From contig NZ_LELA01000043.1 of NCBI RefSeq assembly GCF_001677955.1, positions 1 to 64,000 of the forward strand: 64,000 nucleotides of DNA, written 5' to 3'. Source of the stretch: Chryseobacterium sp. BGARF1. Its GTDB lineage: Bacteria; Bacteroidota; Bacteroidia; Flavobacteriales; Weeksellaceae. The position numbers were made by a program, and so were the translations under genes. Below, piece after piece: positions 58,841-64,000 of the stretch (position 1 is the stretch's first letter; each line of letters begins with the position of its first letter). The notes beneath the pieces are model-generated. The model was not told the DNA's origin, made no database searches, and was given only the letters and a program-made list of their open reading frames with translations.

Positions 58841-59779
58841 TTAGTAATTCCACATATCGTTTTCCATTTGAAGAATCTGATCTTTGATTCTTTGGCTTTC
58901 AGCCAATTGCTCTTCAGCATTTCTAGGAACATAATCTTTAATAGTACCGTCTCCAAGACCGTTGCTTGACTTGTAGATAATTGAAGAAAATCTTCTTGCA
59001 TTAATTATGTCATCAAAAGATAAATCCGCTGACGAATTTGCCCTGTTGTACACGTAATTGTTAGCTAAAATATCTCTCGCTTTTGGATAATAAACCCAGA
59101 ATAAGTCTACAAGGTCATTAGCTCCTTCCATTAATTTACCTTCAGCATCAAGTCTTCCGATAGAGGTTGGATCTGGTCCCATTGCCGCGATTCCAAGAGG
59201 TCTGTATTTCATCATACCGTCTCTCTTGTCGATGAACCACATTCCCATAATTTTAAGAACTTTTACTTTATCAGTAGTCGTTCTAATATGGTCAACAAGT
59301 CTTTTCTTTTCATCTTCAGTAAGTTGCCTTCCTGAGTTCAAAATATCAATAGCTTCTTCATCTATTCTCTCACTTTCCAACTTTTTCTGGAGAGCCTCCT
59401 TACTTAGTTTTGTTGTGAAATTTTCATCATCATAAACCTCTTCTATTTTTCCGTCCATAGCTGCGTCAAGAAGAATCTGATATAAAGATCTTGTAGTTTT
59501 AGCAAGTAATCCATTTGGATTATCATAGTAAAAAGGTTGATTGATCTTGTCATTAAGATCAATAATTTCCCATACCGTCATACTTTTTAGGATGTCTTTA
59601 TCATCTACAAAGCCATACTCTAAAGGAGTAACTTTATTACTAATAATAGTGTCTCCTACTTTTTTCATATTCTCAGCTCTCATTTGTCTGAATTCTTCCG
59701 GAGAAGAAGCATTTAGAATAGTCTGAGAGAATGCAAACCCAGAAGCTAATACTAAAAGACTGCTAATATATTTTTTCAT
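58841..59779 (-). CDS. gldN: type IX secretion component GldN
   Basis: 312 aa with signal peptide (MKKYISSLLVLASGFAFSQ). The pattern KKVGDTIISNKVTPLEYGFV, DILKSMTVWEIIDLNDKINQ and KVLKIMGMWFIDKRDGMMKY is that of GldN. Periplasmic; with GldK it forms the ring under the outer membrane in the T9SS. Starts 22 bases after gldM. Part of the conserved order gldK-L-M-N. Confidence 0.95.
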   Translation of the reverse strand: MKKYISSLLVLASGFAFSQTILNASSPEEFRQMRAENMKKVGDTIISNKVTPLEYGFVDDKDILKSMTVWEIIDLNDKINQPFYYDNPNGLLAKTTRSLYQILLDAAMDGKIEEVYDDENFTTKLSKEALQKKLESERIDEEAIDILNSGRQLTEDEKKRLVDHIRTTTDKVKVLKIMGMWFIDKRDGMMKYRPLGIAAMGPDPTSIGRLDAEGKLMEGANDLVDLFWVYYPKARDILANNYVYNRANSSADLSFDDIINARRFSSIIYKSSNGLGDGTIKDYVPRNAEEQLAESQRIKDQILQMENDMWNY

Positions 59780-59801
59780 AATATGAATTTACAAATTAAT
59801 C

Positions 59802-61397
59802 TTATTGAACATTGATAGTTACCGGTGAAATATCTTTCAATATTTGGTTTCCTAAACCAGTTGCAGTTGCCTTGATATCATAGATTTGTACGACATCTCC
59901 CGATCTAAGATTTCTTAATAATCCTTCTGCAGAAGATAATCCGTTACCTTGAATCATTGTACCAGCTCTTCCAGGTAATTTTAAGATAAAGCTATTTACA
60001 GTGAATGAAACTGGGAAGTCAAAATCAGGTAATGTAGCACTCACAATTTGATTTGGAATTGAAGTTGCCGGCATAAAATTCACAGCTTTTCCTCTAATCT
60101 GACCTTGTGGCCTAGGAATTCCTTTAATTCTGTATTCAAATACTTGTGAAACAGTTTTACCATTAGGTTCTCTTCCAGAAAGAGTTAACTGTATTACATT
60201 TCCACTTTGAGGAGTAACATTCCATTTCCCATTTCCTGTACCTTTAACAATAGCACCTCCAGAAGCTGACAAGGATAATTTAGCATTATCCGCACCTAAG
60301 ATTGATCCTGAAACAGGATTTTCTAATCCTCTGTACATTACGTTCATTTTATCAGCAGAAAGTAATAAACCTTTCTCAAGTTTAACTTCCTGAGGACCAG
60401 CGATTACATTATACGTATGCGTGAACGGGAATTGCTGAGCTTTTCCTGTAGCATCTGTTAAAGTAATTACACCACCAATCTTTTTCTCGCCAATACCTCC
60501 AGTGTTTAAAGGAAGATATCCTTTACCGTTTTCTTGTCTGCTTACACCGCTAATGCTAATCTTACTACTGTTTGAGTAGTTTCCTAACATTACAACTGCT
60601 TCAGCTTTCTTACCAGCTTGAACATCTGTAGGAGCAGAAACAATTGCTTCGTAGCTTGTAAATTTAATACTAGCATCAACTTTTTCCTGAAGCATTAACG
60701 CCAATGCATCAGACTGTACGTTTCTTGCATCATTCTGAATAATCTCTAGATTTGAAATCGCAGCGATAAGCGGTTGGTGATAGAATTTATTCTGAAACCA
60801 AGTCTTACCGTTTGGAGATTTTCCAGCTGGATATTCTGCAATAATCGATTTGTTTGCTCTTTCAACTAATTTTGTTAATTGAGGATTACTTCCAAAAGTA
60901 GCTACAATATATGACCTTACATCATCTAATTGTTTTTTTAGATCTAAAGCTTTCGCAGAAGGAGCATTTTCGTCACCTTCTTTAAAGAAATAGTTAGTTG
61001 TAGCTTCGTTATTATTCAATGCTGAGAAGTTTTCACTTACATCCATGTCTTTTCCTGTTTTAGGATCTTTGTCATGGAAATCTGATTGCTTCTTCAGAAT
61101 AACTTTAATATCATCCGCTGATTTTACCAATACATCAATCTTGCTTTTCAGTGTTTTATACTGTTCCCAAGGAGTTGCATAAGTATCTGGTACTTGCTGA
61201 GCTTTAGCTTCTAAAGTTTTTTCAAAAATATCTTCATTTTTTTGTTGCGTCAACATTCTTGTATCGTTTAGAGCAACAGTAGAATCATAATAAGATCTAA
61301 TAATTTCAACGTCAATGTTGAGGGCCATCATCGCGATGAACACCAAATACATCAGGTTGATCATCTTCTGACGTGGAGTCTGTTTTCCTTTTGCCAT
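59802..61397 (-). CDS. gldM: type IX secretion motor component GldM
   Basis: 531 aa. A short cytoplasmic tail with Arg9 (MAKGKQTPRQKM) precedes one transmembrane helix (about 12-32), followed by a long periplasmic part of four beta domains. GldM with GldL forms the proton-driven motor that powers secretion and gliding. In F. johnsoniae the Arg in the first TM region pairs with a Glu of GldL; both are present here. Starts 40 bases after gldL. Confidence 0.96.
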   Translation of the reverse strand: MAKGKQTPRQKMINLMYLVFIAMMALNIDVEIIRSYYDSTVALNDTRMLTQQKNEDIFEKTLEAKAQQVPDTYATPWEQYKTLKSKIDVLVKSADDIKVILKKQSDFHDKDPKTGKDMDVSENFSALNNNEATTNYFFKEGDENAPSAKALDLKKQLDDVRSYIVATFGSNPQLTKLVERANKSIIAEYPAGKSPNGKTWFQNKFYHQPLIAAISNLEIIQNDARNVQSDALALMLQEKVDASIKFTSYEAIVSAPTDVQAGKKAEAVVMLGNYSNSSKISISGVSRQENGKGYLPLNTGGIGEKKIGGVITLTDATGKAQQFPFTHTYNVIAGPQEVKLEKGLLLSADKMNVMYRGLENPVSGSILGADNAKLSLSASGGAIVKGTGNGKWNVTPQSGNVIQLTLSGREPNGKTVSQVFEYRIKGIPRPQGQIRGKAVNFMPATSIPNQIVSATLPDFDFPVSFTVNSFILKLPGRAGTMIQGNGLSSAEGLLRNLRSGDVVQIYDIKATATGLGNQILKDISPVTINVQ

Positions 61398-61437
61398 TCT
61401 TTTTTCTTTAGTTTTTGTTTAAATTAATGGTTAAGGA

Positions 61438-62130
61438 TTATGACTTCATAGCAGTTAACATACCACCGTAAACTCTGTTTAAGCTGTTTAAGTTGGTTGT
61501 TAAACCTTGTAATTCTTGATTAAATTTCTCAGACTGCTCTGCTGATTTTTGCATATCAGCAACATATTTTTTAGCAAAATCTGATTGTTTTTGACCGTTT
61601 TCTAACTGCATTGCATAAAGAGCATTCATGCTTTCCATGTGTGAAGCAGCTTTGTTTAGCTGATCATTGTATTTGTGAGTAGAAGCAGATACATCAACAG
61701 TTTGGTTGATTTGATCTACTGAGCTTGAAAATTTATCAATTCCAGTTCTCAATCTATCAAATAGTTGTACATCAAGTTTCGCATCCTGAAGCATTTTATC
61801 TAATTTCGTTGAAAGCGAGTTCTCCAATTCAGCGAACTGTGCTCCTGTATTTTTAGCAGAAATATTTGAGTGTAAAGGATTTGGGTTTGCATGCTTATCC
61901 AACAATTCAGGATAAACGTTTTCCCAGTGGTATGATTCTTCCGCAGCCGGAGGATCGAATGCAAAAATGATAAAGATAATTGCCTCAGTTACAAGCCCTA
62001 CTGTAAGAGCGATGTTTCCGTTAATAGGTCCAAATGTAATGTGAGTAATTTTAAGCCAAGCTCCAAGAATTACAATTGCAGCACCGAATGAATAGAAGAA
62101 ATTCATCCAAGCATCTTTAGTCTTAAACAT
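61438..62130 (-). CDS. gldL: type IX secretion motor component GldL
   Basis: 230 aa. Two transmembrane helices: FFYSFGAAIVILGAWLKITH with Lys27 and IALTVGLVTEAIIFIIFAF with Glu49, then a cytoplasmic coiled-coil tail (TKLDKMLQDAKLDVQLFDRL). Glu49 and Lys27 are the residues implicated in proton flow in F. johnsoniae GldL. Forms a pentamer around two GldM helices. Confidence 0.96.
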   Translation of the reverse strand: MFKTKDAWMNFFYSFGAAIVILGAWLKITHITFGPINGNIALTVGLVTEAIIFIIFAFDPPAAEESYHWENVYPELLDKHANPNPLHSNISAKNTGAQFAELENSLSTKLDKMLQDAKLDVQLFDRLRTGIDKFSSSVDQINQTVDVSASTHKYNDQLNKAASHMESMNALYAMQLENGQKQSDFAKKYVADMQKSAEQSEKFNQELQGLTTNLNSLNRVYGGMLTAMKS

Positions 62131-62190
62131 ATATGGTAGTTTTTTTAAGTTTTAAAAATAAATTAATATTGAAAATAATTTCAGTAATTC

Positions 62191-63606
62191 CTATCTGTTA
62201 ACTCTTTTTACTTTAACAGCAGCTTCAGGAATATCTTGTACAGTTCTGAAACCGATATAACTTCTTGCAGAATCTTTATTTTCCCAGTCTCTTGCACCGT
62301 TCATCAACATATAACCAACATCTTTCCAAGAACCTCCTCTTACAGATTTTTTATTATCTACTTTAGATTTAATAGAAGGATTTAAAGTAGAAGAGAATCC
62401 GTATGAAGAATTGTTATATCCTGAATCAGTCCACTCAGATACGTTACCTGCCATATCAAACAATCCAAAAGAGTTTTTCTTGAATTTTTTCACTGGAGCA
62501 GTATAAGTATAAGTTCCTTTTTTCTCATCTTCCATATAGCTACCTCTTTTTGGCTTGAAGTTTGCTAGATAACAACCTCTATCATCCATTAAGTAAGGAC
62601 CTCCCCAAGGATACGTTGCATTTTGTTTTCCACCTCTTGCAGCATATTCCCATTCCATTTCGTTAGGAAGACGGAAACGTAAAGTTCTTTGTTGTTTTCT
62701 TTTTAAGCTTTCGTTATAATCAGACTTCAATTTAGTTCTGAAGTCACAATATGCTCTAGCTTGATCCCAAGTTACCCCAACAACAGGATAATCTTTGTAA
62801 GCTTTGTGCCAGAAATATTGTTCAAATAAAGGCTCGTTATAAGTATAGTGGAAATCATTTACCCAAACTGTTGTATCTGGATAGATTGCAATGCTTTCGC
62901 TTCTTAAGAAGTTTACTCCTCTTTGGTTATCGGCGATCGCAGCATCCATGTCTCCCCATCTATAACCATATTTTAATTTACTTACGTCAATAAGTCTTTC
63001 ACTTCCTACTCTAGAAGAAGCAGGCAAATACATAGACTCAAGAACTTCTGCATATTCTACATCCGGATATTTTGATGTATTCCAATGTAATGGAATTTTC
63101 CAATCTAATTTTTTGCTTGCATCAAAACCGTCGTCTCTTCCTCCAGCTCCTTCAAGATATTCCTGATATGGTGTTAAGTTTTCTTCTTTTTTAGCAAGAT
63201 AAGCATAGTCTCCGATGCTTGCGCCTTTACCGCCACCATCGCCACCTTCACCTGCTGCTTCAGCAAGCATTGTTCTAGCGATAGAATCTCTTACGTAATT
63301 GATGAAAACTCTGTATTCTGCATTGGTAGTTTCAGCTTCATCCATAAAGAAAGGAGCTACGGTTACCGTTTTCAAAGGTGCAGTTTCACCATTATTGGTA
63401 AATGATTCATCGGCCATACCAGCAATAAAAGAACCGCCAGGAATTGCCACCATACCATAAGGTCTCTGTGCAACAAATGATTTTGTTTTTTCTCTAGGTA
63501 TCAATTCTCCTTTTGTTCCAGGCTTCCCTACAGAAGAAGATCCACCACCTGAACAAGATACCGATGCTACCGACGCAGACAATAATAAAAGAAATATCCT
63601 TTTCAT
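62191..63606 (-). CDS. gldK: type IX secretion lipoprotein GldK
   Basis: 471 aa lipoprotein (SVASVSCSGGG). FGE-sulfatase (formylglycine-enzyme-like) domain with MVAIPGGSFIAGM near 52-64, FRLPNEMEWEYAARGG and DMAGNVSEWTDSG. It lacks enzyme function in this family and serves as the outer-membrane ring with GldN. A Gly-rich insert (AAGEGGDGGGKGAS) near residue 120 is unusual and may be strain- or genus-specific. First gene of the operon. The upstream -7 candidate TATATTTA (63629-63636) is imperfect. Confidence 0.95.
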   Translation of the reverse strand: MKRIFLLLLSASVASVSCSGGGSSSVGKPGTKGELIPREKTKSFVAQRPYGMVAIPGGSFIAGMADESFTNNGETAPLKTVTVAPFFMDEAETTNAEYRVFINYVRDSIARTMLAEAAGEGGDGGGKGASIGDYAYLAKKEENLTPYQEYLEGAGGRDDGFDASKKLDWKIPLHWNTSKYPDVEYAEVLESMYLPASSRVGSERLIDVSKLKYGYRWGDMDAAIADNQRGVNFLRSESIAIYPDTTVWVNDFHYTYNEPLFEQYFWHKAYKDYPVVGVTWDQARAYCDFRTKLKSDYNESLKRKQQRTLRFRLPNEMEWEYAARGGKQNATYPWGGPYLMDDRGCYLANFKPKRGSYMEDEKKGTYTYTAPVKKFKKNSFGLFDMAGNVSEWTDSGYNNSSYGFSSTLNPSIKSKVDNKKSVRGGSWKDVGYMLMNGARDWENKDSARSYIGFRTVQDIPEAAVKVKRVNR

Positions 63607-63714
63607 GTTAATTTTTATAATTAAGCCGTAAATATATAATTTTTTTAAGAAACTTTTAAGATTTTTTTCAGAATAACGAAAAAAACCTAAACTTATTCTA
63701 TTTTCGAGTACTTT

Positions 63715-64000
63715 TTACTCTACAGTTACAGATTTTGCAAGATTTCTTGGCTGATCTACATTGGCTCCTCTATATACCGCTATATAATAAGCTAATAGTT
63801 GTAAAGGCACTGAAGCTACTATTGGAGAAAAACATTCTGAGGTTTCAGGGATTTCAATCACATAATCAGCCATTGCACTTACCTGTGTATCTCCTTTATT
63901 TACTACTGCGATTACTTTACCTTTTCTAGCCTTAATTTCCTGTACATTGCTTACAATCTTATCATAATGACCTTTTTTAGGTGCAATGATAACAATTGGC
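63715..64000 (-). CDS. glmS: glutamine-fructose-6-phosphate aminotransferase GlmS, 3' end
   Basis: Partial; the gene runs off the right edge. On the minus strand the codons give [20 protein letters not shown], then [13 protein letters not shown], and the end [18 protein letters not shown], the typical GlmS SIS-domain C-terminus. The stop is at 63715-63717. GlmS makes glucosamine-6-phosphate for peptidoglycan and LPS. Same direction as gldK, 108 bases upstream. Confidence 0.93.
   Translation of the reverse strand, partial: PIVIIAPKKGHYDKIVSNVQEIKARKGKVIAVVNKGDTQVSAMADYVIEIPETSECFSPIVASVPLQLLAYYIAVYRGANVDQPRNLAKSVTVE

Overview
The window reads as chromosomal DNA of a low-GC member of the Bacteroidota, most likely a Chryseobacterium-like flavobacterium (Weeksellaceae). 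Four things point there: a complete gldK-gldL-gldM-gldN block (type IX secretion), the membrane proteins of a Bacteroidota-type (subtype iii) type VI secretion system, promoters of the TTG / TAnnTTTG form instead of E. coli-like boxes, and many lipoproteins with a Cys after a short hydrophobic leader. The species assignment is inference.

Region 1 (about 1-17.2 kb, all minus strand) is the accessory part and the most interesting. Transcription runs right to left. Two TssO-like bitopic proteins, a PKD-domain protein and a TssR-like lipoprotein form one unit. A terminator and a new -7 box follow, then a DUF4280 (PAAR-like) tip protein and a full-length 817-aa effector (Ig-like carrier, conserved linker, GH19 muramidase, M23 peptidase) with a lipoprotein behind it. 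Downstream lie two more toxin modules without the carrier (M15 peptidase plus lysozyme-like; GH19 plus M23). Each is tightly coupled to its own lipoprotein, presumed immunity. After these come a further lipoprotein and a decayed M23 fragment joined to a last lipoprotein. The layout resembles the orphan-tip arrays of Rhs and CDI systems, here in a T6SS-iii context and built from peptidoglycan hydrolases. I consider it the candidate undescribed system.

Region 2 (17.3-24.5 kb) is housekeeping: an orphan LuxR-type regulator with Glu at the phosphoacceptor site, an HU protein, a 29-aa DUF1713/mS38-like basic protein, RNase G, a CoA pyrophosphatase, an acyltransferase, a lipoprotein and Mpl (TTG start). 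Region 3 (24.6-32.5 kb) is a detoxification or stress run: nitronate monooxygenase, GNATs, a DHA2 MFS exporter, two pirins, a GOB-like subclass B3 metallo-beta-lactamase homologue, an FMN reductase and OsmC. It is separated by dispersed palindromic repeats. Region 4 (32.8-48.5 kb) holds a sodium:solute symporter, a split transketolase, Lrp, a giant TamB divergent from tsaD, rsmE, an XAC2610-like lipoprotein, a TrmH-type methyltransferase, asparaginase and tRNA-Ser(GGA).

Region 5 (48.7-58.7 kb) carries a TraB/GumN protein, an RND efflux operon (adaptor, pump, outer-membrane factor) with a candidate operator, a lipoprotein with an MliC-like look and an FAD oxidoreductase. Region 6 (58.8-64 kb) is the gldKLMN operon, ending at a strong terminator on the left, and the 3' end of glmS at the right edge. 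No CRISPR array, rRNA, integrase or intact insertion sequence was seen. All statements rest on reading the sequence and on memory of protein families; no database search was run.
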